DNA of 64,000 nt. Source: Mesorhizobium sp. LSJC280B00 (GTDB lineage: Bacteria > Pseudomonadota > Alphaproteobacteria > Rhizobiales > Rhizobiaceae). The notes under the pieces are model-generated. The model saw nothing but the letters and a program-made list of their open reading frames with translations, was not told where the DNA came from and did not search any database. The DNA lies in the NCBI RefSeq assembly GCF_000502835.1, contig NZ_AYVL01000003.1, positions 229,117 to 293,116 on the forward strand. The letters run 5' to 3'. This document shows, piece after piece, positions 57,239 through 64,000 of the stretch. Position 1 is the stretch's first letter. Each line of letters begins with the position of its first letter. A program made the translations under genes and the position numbers.

Positions 57239-58648
57239 ATGACGACAGCCAAAGACATCATGAAGCAGATCAAGGACAACGACGTTAAGTTCGTCGATCT
57301 GCGCTTCACCGATCCGAAGGGCAAACTGCAGCACGTTACGATGGATGTCGTCGAGGTCGAGGAAGACATGTTTGCCGATGGCGTCATGTTCGATGGTTCC
57401 TCGATCGCCGGCTGGAAGGCGATCAACGAGTCCGACATGGTGCTGATGCCGGATTCCGATACGGTGCATATGGACCCGTTCTTCGCGCAGTCGACCATGG
57501 TCATCCTGTGCGACATCCTCGATCCGATCTCGGGGGAATCCTACAACCGCGATCCGCGCGGCACCGCCAAGAAAGCCGAGGCCTACATGAAGGCCGAAGG
57601 CATCGGCGACCAGATCTTCGTCGGCCCGGAAGCCGAGTTCTTCGTCTTCGACGATGTCAAGTATAAGGCCGACCCCTACAACACCGGCTTCAGGCTGGAT
57701 TCGACCGAACTGCCGTCCAATGACGATACCGACTACGAGACCGGCAACCTCGGTCACCGGCCGCGCATCAAGGGCGGTTATTTCCCGGTGCCGCCGGTCG
57801 ATTCGGCGCAGGACATGCGCTCGGAAATGCTCACCGTGCTCGCCGAGATGGGCGTGCGCGTTGAAAAGCACCATCACGAAGTGGCCGCCGCCCAGCACGA
57901 GCTCGGCATCAAGTTCGACACGCTGGTCCGCAACGCCGACAAGATGCTGATCTATAAATATGTCGTGCACCAGGTCGCCAACGCCTACGGCAAGACGGCC
58001 ACTTTCATGCCGAAGCCGGTGTTCGGCGACAATGGCTCGGGCATGCATGTCCACCAGTCGATTTGGAAGGAAGGCAAGCCGACCTTCGCCGGCAACGAAT
58101 ATGCCGGCCTGTCCGAGAGCTGCCTGTTCTACATCGGTGGTATCATCAAGCATGCCAAGGCGATCAACGCCTTTACCAACCCGCTGACCAATTCCTACAA
58201 GCGCCTGGTGCCGGGCTATGAAGCGCCGGTGCTGCTCGCCTATTCGGCACGCAACCGCTCGGCCTCGTGCCGCATTCCGTTCGGCTCGTCGCCGAAGGCC
58301 AAGCGCGTCGAGGTCCGCTTCCCCGATCCGGGCGCGAACCCCTATCTCGCCTTCGCCGCCATGCTGATGGCCGGCCTTGACGGCATCAAGAACAAGATCC
58401 ACCCGGGACAGCCGATGGACAAGGATCTCTACGACCTGCCGCCGAAGGAATTGAAGAAAATCCCGACCGTCTGCGGCTCGCTGCGCGAGGCTTTGCAGAG
58501 CCTCGACAAGGACCGCGGCTTCCTGAAGGCCGGCGGCGTATTCGACGACGACCAGATCGACAGCTATATCGAGCTCAAGATGGCCGAGGTAATGCGCTTC
58601 GAAATGACCCCGCATCCGGTCGAATACGATATGTACTATTCGGTCTGA
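57239..58648 (+). CDS. glnA: Glutamine synthetase type I
   Basis: A 469-residue dodecameric GSI that makes glutamine from glutamate, ammonia and ATP. Signatures are DGSSIAGW, the ATP/metal-site segments [11 protein letters not shown] and the [14 protein letters not shown] block, and [10 protein letters not shown]. The adenylylation site is Y398 in [13 protein letters not shown], so GlnE/GlnB control is expected. It shares an operon with glnB. Confidence 0.97.
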   Translation: MTTAKDIMKQIKDNDVKFVDLRFTDPKGKLQHVTMDVVEVEEDMFADGVMFDGSSIAGWKAINESDMVLMPDSDTVHMDPFFAQSTMVILCDILDPISGESYNRDPRGTAKKAEAYMKAEGIGDQIFVGPEAEFFVFDDVKYKADPYNTGFRLDSTELPSNDDTDYETGNLGHRPRIKGGYFPVPPVDSAQDMRSEMLTVLAEMGVRVEKHHHEVAAAQHELGIKFDTLVRNADKMLIYKYVVHQVANAYGKTATFMPKPVFGDNGSGMHVHQSIWKEGKPTFAGNEYAGLSESCLFYIGGIIKHAKAINAFTNPLTNSYKRLVPGYEAPVLLAYSARNRSASCRIPFGSSPKAKRVEVRFPDPGANPYLAFAAMLMAGLDGIKNKIHPGQPMDKDLYDLPPKELKKIPTVCGSLREALQSLDKDRGFLKAGGVFDDDQIDSYIELKMAEVMRFEMTPHPVEYDMYYSV

Positions 58649-58668
58649 TCCAGATCGTTGCAGCCAAC

Positions 58669-58702
58669 AAAAAAACCCCGGAGGAGACGCCGGGGTTTTT
58701 TA
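58669..58702. terminator. Terminator between glnA and glnII
   Basis: AAAAACCCCGG (58671-58681) pairs with CCGGGGTTTTT (58690-58700) over an eight-base loop, with an A-run before and a T-run after the stem. It can work in both directions for the convergent glnA and glnII. Confidence 0.92.
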
Positions 58703-58763
58703 TTGCGATGCGATCGGAGAGAAAGTCACGGCGCAGACCTGAGGTCCACGCCATGACGAATAC

Positions 58764-59804
58764 TCAAGCCGCGGCCGACACTTCGGCGCTGGTAGGGACG
58801 GAGGCGATCGTCTTCAATATCTGCGAGGCGATCTGGTAGGGGTCACCCTGCGAGTTCGGGCGGCGATCCTCGAGATAGCCCTTGTAGCCGTTATTGATAA
58901 AGGAATGCGGCACGCGGATCGAGGCGCCGCGGTCGGCGATGCCGTAGCTGAACCTGTTCCAGGGCGCGGTCTCGTGCTTGCCGGTCAAACGCTTGTCGTT
59001 GTCCGGCCCATAGACGGCGATGTGATCCATCAGGTTTTTGTCGAAGGCTGCCATCAGCGCCTCGAAATAGCCCTTGCCGCCGACTTCGCGCATATAGGCG
59101 GTCGAGAAGTTGGCATGCATGCCGGAGCCGTTCCAATCGGTGTCGCCGAGCGGCTTGCAGTGATATTCGATATCGATGCCGTACTTCTCGGTCAGGCGCT
59201 GCAACAAATAGCGCGCCATCCACATCTGGTCGGCGGCCTTCTTGGAGCCCTTGCCGAAGATCTGGAATTCCCACTGGCCTTTGGCCACCTCGGCGTTGAT
59301 GCCTTCATGGTTGATGCCGGCGGCAAGGCAAAGGTCGAGATGCTCCTCGACGATCTGCCTGGCGACTGAGCCGACATTGCTGTAGCCGACGCCGGTATAG
59401 TACGGGCCTTGCGGCGCCGGATAGCCGCTCTCGGGGAAGCCGAGCGGGCGGCCGTCCTTGTAGAAGAAATACTCCTGCTCGAAGCCGAACCAGGCGCCCT
59501 CGTCGTCGAGGATGGTGGCGCGCTTATTGGAGGCATGCGGCGTCACGCCATCGGGCATCATGACCTCGCACATAACGAGCGCGCCATTGGTGCGGGCCGG
59601 ATCCGGGTAGACGGCGACCGGCTTCAGAACGCAATCGGAGCTGTGGCCCTCGGCCTGCATGGTCGAAGAACCGTCGAAGCCCCACAGCGGAAGCTGGTCG
59701 AGCGTCGGAAACTCGGCATAGTCCTTGATCTGCGTCTTTCCGCGAAGATTGGGAACCGGGGTGTATCCATCGAGCCAAATGTACTCGAGCTTGTATTTCG
59801 TCAT
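58764..59804 (-). CDS. glnII: Glutamine synthetase type II
   Basis: A 346-residue eukaryote-like GSII, not regulated by adenylylation and typical of rhizobia. It starts MTKYKLEYIWLDGYTPVPNL and has WGFDGSSTMQAEG, WFGFEQEYFFYKDGRPLGFP, NGSGMHANFSTAYMRE and RGASIRVPHSFI, the GSII catalytic blocks. Transcription in rhizobia requires NtrC and sigma-54; a perfect promoter match lies upstream (59893-59908). The upstream open frame of ~106 codons is leader DNA, not protein. Confidence 0.97.
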   Translation of the reverse strand: MTKYKLEYIWLDGYTPVPNLRGKTQIKDYAEFPTLDQLPLWGFDGSSTMQAEGHSSDCVLKPVAVYPDPARTNGALVMCEVMMPDGVTPHASNKRATILDDEGAWFGFEQEYFFYKDGRPLGFPESGYPAPQGPYYTGVGYSNVGSVARQIVEEHLDLCLAAGINHEGINAEVAKGQWEFQIFGKGSKKAADQMWMARYLLQRLTEKYGIDIEYHCKPLGDTDWNGSGMHANFSTAYMREVGGKGYFEALMAAFDKNLMDHIAVYGPDNDKRLTGKHETAPWNRFSYGIADRGASIRVPHSFINNGYKGYLEDRRPNSQGDPYQIASQILKTIASVPTSAEVSAAA

Positions 59805-59892
59805 TCTAGCCTCTCGTTGCTTGATCACCGAACCCTGGATGGCGCCGGAGCAGGCCGGCCTATCCAGCAGCCGACCTGCCGGATTATCAAAA

Positions 59893-59908
59893 AGCAATTC
59901 GTGTGCCA
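59893..59908 (-). promoter_or_regulatory. Sigma-54 promoter of glnII
   Basis: On the minus strand TGGCAC-ACGAA-TTGCT, an exact match to the consensus TGGCAC-N5-TTGCW. Expected start near 59881, about 77 bases before the glnII ATG. Confidence 0.92.
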
Positions 59909-60003
59909 TTCTCGCCGGCGACGGGTGCGGCAAAGTGAGGTCGCATCGGCGCAAAATTGCCGGGCCGCTGCAAGGTGCGCTGGGATCACTCACAAGCATA
60001 GTT

Positions 60004-60020
60004 TGCATAAATAATGTGCA
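60004..60020. promoter_or_regulatory. Candidate NtrC-binding dyad between glnII and DUF2735
   Basis: TGCATAAATAATGTGCA, a 17-base dyad matching TGCAC-N7-GTGCA at nearly all fixed positions. It lies ~125-140 bases upstream of the predicted glnII start, the usual NtrC enhancer distance, and ~100 bases ahead of the DUF2735 gene. Confidence 0.75.
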
Positions 60021-60121
60021 ACTAGTGATCTTTTTATAATCATATTGCCTAATTCGATTGCTGAACCTATCTTGGGGAAAGGTTGAATCGGCTAGGTTCT
60101 GTCGAAGAAAGGAAACCGACA

Positions 60122-60316
60122 ATGGAAATCACTTCCACTCGTCAGTCGGCCAAAATCCTGATGTTCCCGGTGGCAGCGCGCGTGTCTGCCTCAAATTTAA
60201 GCGGAAAGGCTAAGTTCGCGGCAGAACTTGCTTCTTTGCGCAACCGAACGGATTTCGGAAGTGCCTGGTATCATGAAGCAGCGATCGAGGAAGCGAACCA
60301 GGATCGGAAGAGCTAA
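60122..60316 (+). CDS. DUF2735 small protein
   Basis: A 64-residue protein starting MEITSTRQSAKILMFPVAAR, with a hydrophobic stretch, KAKFAAELASLRN and the conserved end FGSAWYHEAAIEEANQ. This pattern fits DUF2735, found beside glnII in rhizobia. It is transcribed divergently from glnII across a shared control region with an NtrC dyad. The function is unknown; a role near GSII or nitrogen stress is inferred only from position. GAAAGGAAACC precedes the ATG. Confidence 0.85.
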   Translation: MEITSTRQSAKILMFPVAARVSASNLSGKAKFAAELASLRNRTDFGSAWYHEAAIEEANQDRKS

Positions 60317-60346
60317 GCCCTTCCCCTCCATGTAGTCGATAGATTG

Positions 60347-60382
60347 GAAAAGCCCGGCGCGATCGCTCGCACCGGGCTTTGC
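60347..60382. terminator. Bidirectional terminator between DUF2735 and MFS genes
   Basis: AAAGCCCGG (60349-60357) pairs with CCGGGCTTT (60372-60380), a 14-base loop. It separates two convergent genes. Confidence 0.85.
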
Positions 60383-60401
60383 TTTGAACCGGACAGGCCG
60401 G

Positions 60402-62291
60402 CTACTGTTTGGTGTGCAGGTCCGTTCCGAGCGTATCCCTGACAAAGATCATGCCGATGATCAGCGACATCGCCGCGATCACCACTGGGTACCAGAGTCC
60501 GTAGTAGATATCGCCCTTGTAGGCGCTGAGCGCGAACACCGTCGCCGGCAGCAGCCCGCCGAACCAGCCATTGCCGATATGGTAGGGCAGCGACATGCCG
60601 GTGTAGCGGATGCGGGTCGGGAACATCTCGACCAGGATCGCGGCGATCGGCCCGTAGACCATCGTGACGAAGATCACGAGGATGAGCAGGATGCCGATCG
60701 TCATCGGCCAGTTGACCGCCGCCGGGTCGGCGAACATGGCGAAGGGACCGCCGCCCGGTACGGCGTAGACGGTGACCTCGGGAGCTCCCGCAGCCTCATC
60801 GGCAGTCAGCAGCTTGTCCTTGATCGCCTGGTCGGCCGGAACCATGGCCTTCTCGCCGGCGCGAATGGCGGCCGCATCGAGCTTCAGTTCGGGATTGGCC
60901 GCGATGAAGGCTTCGAGCTTCTGATCCGGCACCTTCGCCGCTGCCCGTTTCAGCGGATAGCCGCCGTCCTGAAGCGCCGTGTTTACCGCCTTGGCGAAAA
61001 CAGCGTCCTTGGCCTTGGCTTGATCGCCGGCTGCGGTGGCGTCATACGACTCAACCGTCTCGTTGCCGATTTTGACCGACGCAGCAGTGCCGGGCGCTGC
61101 CGTGGCCACTACGTCATAAGGCACCGAGTTCTTGGTCAGAAACGAGGTGGCGATATCGCAGGACGTGGTGAACTTCGCCGTGCCCACCGGGTTGAACTGG
61201 AACTTGCAGTCTCCCGGTGCCGCGGTCACCGTCGCACGGGTGTTCTGCTGCGCGGTGGCGAGCGCCGGGTTGGCTGCCCAGGTCAGCGCCTTGAACAACG
61301 GGAAGGTGCAGACGATCGCCAGTGCAAGGCCGGCCATGATAATCGGCTTGCGGCCGATCTTGTCGGAGAGCCAGCCGAACACGACGAAGAAGATCGAGCC
61401 AACAGCCAAAGCAATCGCGATCATGATGTTGACCGATTGCGGATCGACCTTGAGCACGTTCTGCAAGAAGAACAGCGCGTAGAACTGGCCATTGTACCAA
61501 ACTACGGCCTGACCGGCTGTGAGGCCGAGCAGCGCCAGCAGCGCGATCTTGGCGTTCTTCCACTGACCGAAGGCTTCTGACAGCGGCGCCTTGGAGCCTT
61601 TGCCTTCGTCCTTCATGCGCTGGAAGGTCGGCGATTCAGAAAGCGACAGCCGGATCCAGATCGAAATGCCGAGGAGGAGGAAGGAAACGATGAACGGAAT
61701 GCGCCAGCCCCAGGCGGCGTAGGTTTCCTTGGTCATCGACCCCTGGACGATCAGGATGACGATCAGCGACAGGAACAGGCCGAGCGTTGCCGTCGTCTGT
61801 ATCCACGACGTGTAGTAGCCGCGGCGATCGTCGGGTGCATGCTCGGCGACATAGGTGGCGGCACCGCCATACTCGCCACCGAGCGCCAGGCCTTGCAACA
61901 TGCGCAAGATGATCAGGATCACGGGAGCGGCGATGCCCAAAGTCGCATAGCCAGGCAGCAAGCCGACCAGGAAGGTCGACAGGCCCATGATCGTCATGGT
62001 GACAAGGAAAGTGTATTTACGGCCGACAAGGTCGCCGATGCGGCCGAACAGCAATGCGCCGAACGGGCGCACGAGGAAGCCAGCGGCAAACGCCAGCAGC
62101 GCGAAAATATTGCGCGTCGCTTCCGGAATGGTTGGACTGAAAAAAGTCGAACCAATGAACACTGCCAGCGAGCCGTAGAGATAAAAATCGTACCATTCAA
62201 AAACGGTGCCGAGCGAGGAAGCGAAGATGACCTTCTTCTCCTCGCGCGTCATGCCGCGGCTTGTTTTGCCGGCGGTCGATGCCATTGCCAT
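60402..62291 (-). CDS. MFS transporter, MHS (metabolite:H+ symporter) type, with large insertion
   Basis: A 629-residue inner-membrane carrier. It starts MAMASTAGK with KVIFASSLGTVFEWYDFYLYG, the MHS family signature. Usual family marks follow: FGRIGDLVGRKYTF, LQGLALGGEYGGAAT, WRIPFIVSF. Between helices of the second half there is an insertion of about 180 residues (roughly 337-520), polar, Ala/Lys-rich and with a Cys pair (GDCKF, TTSCD). Such insertions occur in a subset of proteobacterial members, but the loop's role is unknown. The substrate is not determinable; relatives carry small organic acids, proline or betaine. GGAGG precedes the ATG. Confidence 0.92.
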   Translation of the reverse strand: MAMASTAGKTSRGMTREEKKVIFASSLGTVFEWYDFYLYGSLAVFIGSTFFSPTIPEATRNIFALLAFAAGFLVRPFGALLFGRIGDLVGRKYTFLVTMTIMGLSTFLVGLLPGYATLGIAAPVILIILRMLQGLALGGEYGGAATYVAEHAPDDRRGYYTSWIQTTATLGLFLSLIVILIVQGSMTKETYAAWGWRIPFIVSFLLLGISIWIRLSLSESPTFQRMKDEGKGSKAPLSEAFGQWKNAKIALLALLGLTAGQAVVWYNGQFYALFFLQNVLKVDPQSVNIMIAIALAVGSIFFVVFGWLSDKIGRKPIIMAGLALAIVCTFPLFKALTWAANPALATAQQNTRATVTAAPGDCKFQFNPVGTAKFTTSCDIATSFLTKNSVPYDVVATAAPGTAASVKIGNETVESYDATAAGDQAKAKDAVFAKAVNTALQDGGYPLKRAAAKVPDQKLEAFIAANPELKLDAAAIRAGEKAMVPADQAIKDKLLTADEAAGAPEVTVYAVPGGGPFAMFADPAAVNWPMTIGILLILVIFVTMVYGPIAAILVEMFPTRIRYTGMSLPYHIGNGWFGGLLPATVFALSAYKGDIYYGLWYPVVIAAMSLIIGMIFVRDTLGTDLHTKQ

Positions 62292-62476
62292 GAGCGTATC
62301 CTCCCGTGTGATTCTGTCAGTCCTCGATGCGGCACTTCATCGTCCGCGTTTCCTCGCAACGCAGACTCAGTGCAGCCATCGGTGCAAAAAATGACAGAAA
62401 GCAGTGCCCAGAGGCAGACCGCCTTTGGGATTATGACTTTGGTCTAATGTGCAGTGCGAAATCGCAGGCGGTGCCG

Positions 62477-63274
62477 TCAGCCTTTGAGAGCTTCGAGCAG
62501 CCTGACTGCGGCCATCATGTCGCGCTTGCGGGCCGCGCGGTGCGCGACGGCCTCGGCATCATGGCCCCATTGCTCGGCCTGCCAGTCCTCGTCGACATGA
62601 CCGGCAGCCCAGGCCGCCTCGCCGTCGAGCTCGCCGAAGTCGACGGCCAGCGCCAGCAGCGCCGATCCGGTCAGCGACGTCATGACGTGGATGGCGGCAA
62701 GGCGCAGCGGATCGGCACGCTGGGCAAGATGCTGCCCAAGCAGCGCGATGGTCTCGCGCGGCTGCTCGACATGGATCACGCCTTCGGCGAGATGGAACCG
62801 GGCGCCGAGCGCGGTGCGCGCCCAGTCGATGACCGGATCCCAATGCTCGTTCTGCCGGTCGACCAGGCCCTGTGGCGCATCAGCGCGGTAGCAGAGCAGA
62901 TCGGATGCGGCGAAGCGCAGGATGTCCTCCAGCACCGCCTGGGGATCACTGGCGACGCCATCGATCGCGGTGTTGACCAGACGCATCACCGGCATCGTCA
63001 CCGGATCGATGGTCTCCTCCTGTGCGGCGAATTCCTCGGCGACGAGAGCAGCCGCCTTTTCGGTCGGCAGCGCCAGCAGCGCCTTGGCCGGCGTGCGGAC
63101 GGGCTTGCCATCGAGATGGACGGCAAAACCGTCTTCGACCGGTGCTACCGCGACGGTCTTGTAGAAGCGCTTCGGCAGCGGCGTCTTCATCTGGATCTGG
63201 GCGCGACGCACCGGGTCCGGATCAGAGAGCTGCTTTCCAGCTTCGAGGTCGTTCAATATATCGCGCATGCTCAT
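62477..63274 (-). CDS. ATP12 family F1-ATPase assembly chaperone
   Basis: A 265-residue protein with the ATP12 domain: KRFYKTVAVAPVEDGFAVHLD near residue 45, PTEKAAALVAEEFAAQ, ETIDPVTMPVMRL, FAASDLLCYRA, and a C-terminal RKRDMMAAVRLLEAL. In mitochondria Atp12p binds the alpha subunit of F1 during assembly. Alphaproteobacteria share the gene. ATG 63274 overlaps the EamA stop (ATGA); a second ATG two codons on is possible. Confidence 0.9.
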   Translation of the reverse strand: MSMRDILNDLEAGKQLSDPDPVRRAQIQMKTPLPKRFYKTVAVAPVEDGFAVHLDGKPVRTPAKALLALPTEKAAALVAEEFAAQEETIDPVTMPVMRLVNTAIDGVASDPQAVLEDILRFAASDLLCYRADAPQGLVDRQNEHWDPVIDWARTALGARFHLAEGVIHVEQPRETIALLGQHLAQRADPLRLAAIHVMTSLTGSALLALAVDFGELDGEAAWAAGHVDEDWQAEQWGHDAEAVAHRAARKRDMMAAVRLLEALKG

Positions 63275-64000
63275 CCGGGACTTTGTTTTCGGGCCGGCCG
63301 GTTGACGATGATGAGTCCGGCGGCGATGAGGCCGAGTGCCAGGAAGATACGAACGGTCAGCGGCTCGTTCAAGAACACGGCGCCGCACAAAACACCAAAC
63401 ACCGGCGACAGGAAGGTGAAGCTCGACAGTCCAGATGCAGGGTAGCGCCGCAGCAGCCAGAACCACAGCACATAGGTGAATGCGACAACGTAGACGGCCT
63501 GGAACAGCAGAGCCAAGGCTGGCAAGACGGTAAAGTTGCGGACGGGCGGCCCGGCAAAAGGCATCACCAAAATGCCGACGACGGCGGCCCCGGCCAGCTG
63601 ATAGAGCAGCAGCTTTTCGGCGCTGGCCGTCACCAGCTTCGACCGCTTGATGACGATATTGGTCACGGCCCACAGAATGCCGGCACCGAGACTGAGCAAA
63701 TCGCCGCCCAATGTTGCGCCGCCATTGGCGCTCAGTTTATCGGAAAACACCGCGATCAGTCCGGCGAAAGCGAGCAGAAGACCAACGAGCTTGCGTGCCG
63801 TGATGCTTTCGCCCAGCAGGAAATGACCGCCAACCAGCATCCAGAACGGCATGGTGTTGACCAGCAAGGTATTGCGCACAACCGTCGTGTGCTCGAGTCC
63901 GACGTAGAGAAACAGGAACTCGAGACCAAAAAGCGCACCCGCCAGAATGCCAGCGACGAGGGTTTTGTCGGGCGTGAACAGCGCAATGCCGCGCCAGCGG
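63271..64000 (-). CDS. EamA/DMT family transporter (5' end cut by window)
   Basis: The frame is open to the window edge, giving ~243 residues so far, so the start lies beyond base 64000. Seven or more hydrophobic helices and the EamA pattern are visible, e.g. FLFLYVGLEHTTVVRNTLLV near the top, FWMLVGGHFLLGE, a second repeat beginning AGILWAVTNIVIKRS and SPVFGVLCGAVFLNEPLT. It would export metabolites or amino acids; the substrate is unknown. The stop overlaps the ATP12 start, so the pair is coupled. Confidence 0.9.
   Translation of the reverse strand, partial: RWRGIALFTPDKTLVAGILAGALFGLEFLFLYVGLEHTTVVRNTLLVNTMPFWMLVGGHFLLGESITARKLVGLLLAFAGLIAVFSDKLSANGGATLGGDLLSLGAGILWAVTNIVIKRSKLVTASAEKLLLYQLAGAAVVGILVMPFAGPPVRNFTVLPALALLFQAVYVVAFTYVLWFWLLRRYPASGLSSFTFLSPVFGVLCGAVFLNEPLTVRIFLALGLIAAGLIIVNRPARKQSPG

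Larger units (their letters stand above)
59805..60121. promoter_or_regulatory. Divergent glnII / DUF2735 control region
   Basis: 317 gene-free bases. Contains a sigma-54 promoter for glnII and an NtrC-type dyad, both listed separately. The plus-strand gene lacks a recognisable sigma-54 element here. Confidence 0.75.

Overview
This 64 kb window is an ordinary stretch of chromosome from an alphaproteobacterium of the order Hyphomicrobiales. Gene order, protein style and high GC content fit best with Mesorhizobium or a close relative. Supporting markers are two glutamine synthetases (GlnA and the eukaryote-like GlnII), the block dusB-ntrB-ntrC-ntrY-ntrX-dat-hfq-hflX, a fused IspDF, a PdhB with an N-terminal lipoyl domain, and an ATP12-type chaperone. 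I see no prophage, transposon, CRISPR array, rRNA or tRNA. Coding density is high and many neighbours overlap by 1-4 bases.

Layout. 1-4.9 kb: tmk (5' end cut), holB, metG, tatD and a PhnP-like metallo-hydrolase, an overlapping plus-strand operon. 5-8.5 kb: a secreted protein ending in a 55-bp tandem duplication, then on the minus strand an ECF sigma factor with its membrane anti-sigma factor, a Bax-inhibitor-1 protein and a DUF2076 protein. 8.7-10.9 kb: an aromatic aminotransferase and mazG. 10.9-21 kb: the minus-strand nitrogen-control block dusB-ntrB-ntrC / ntrY-ntrX / dat / hfq-hflX. 21-24.3 kb: ispDF-pncC facing a RatA/COQ10-like gene and lipA. 24.4-31.2 kb: the pyruvate dehydrogenase operon pdhA-pdhB-pdhC, a membrane protein, an SGNH hydrolase and lpdA. 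31.3-36.4 kb: ftsB, eno, a tiny lipoprotein, a PRC-barrel protein, kdsA, a VOC protein and small genes. 36.7-44.3 kb: a Tat-exported CpdB, a type II NADH dehydrogenase, 5-formyl-THF cyclo-ligase, divergent lrp/ald, DUF1203 and a divergent DapB. 44.4-47.7 kb: a cysteine/sulfur and tRNA-proofreading cluster (cysK, alaX, sseA, GNAT). 47.9-56.5 kb: SDR, DEAD-box helicase, an acyl-CoA carboxylase beta subunit, a large exported CxxCH protein and bifunctional Nnr. 56.6-60.3 kb: glnB-glnA and glnII plus DUF2735. 60.4-64 kb: an MHS-type transporter with a large insertion, ATP12, and an EamA transporter cut by the window end.

The main connected theme is nitrogen control. The kinases and regulators NtrB/NtrC and NtrY/NtrX lie at 13.6-20 kb. 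The likely targets glnB-glnA and glnII lie at 56-60 kb and have textbook sigma-54 -24/-12 elements, with NtrC-like 17-bp dyads upstream. A second theme is lipoate-dependent central metabolism (lipA, lpdA, pdhABC). The most unusual observations are: three short tandem duplications that each span a stop codon at a gene 3' end; a DapB homologue lacking the catalytic His pair; a large exported CxxCH protein overlapping nnr; a transporter with a loop of about 180 residues; and a DUF2735 small protein divergent from glnII. No wholly new multi-gene system can be demonstrated from sequence alone.
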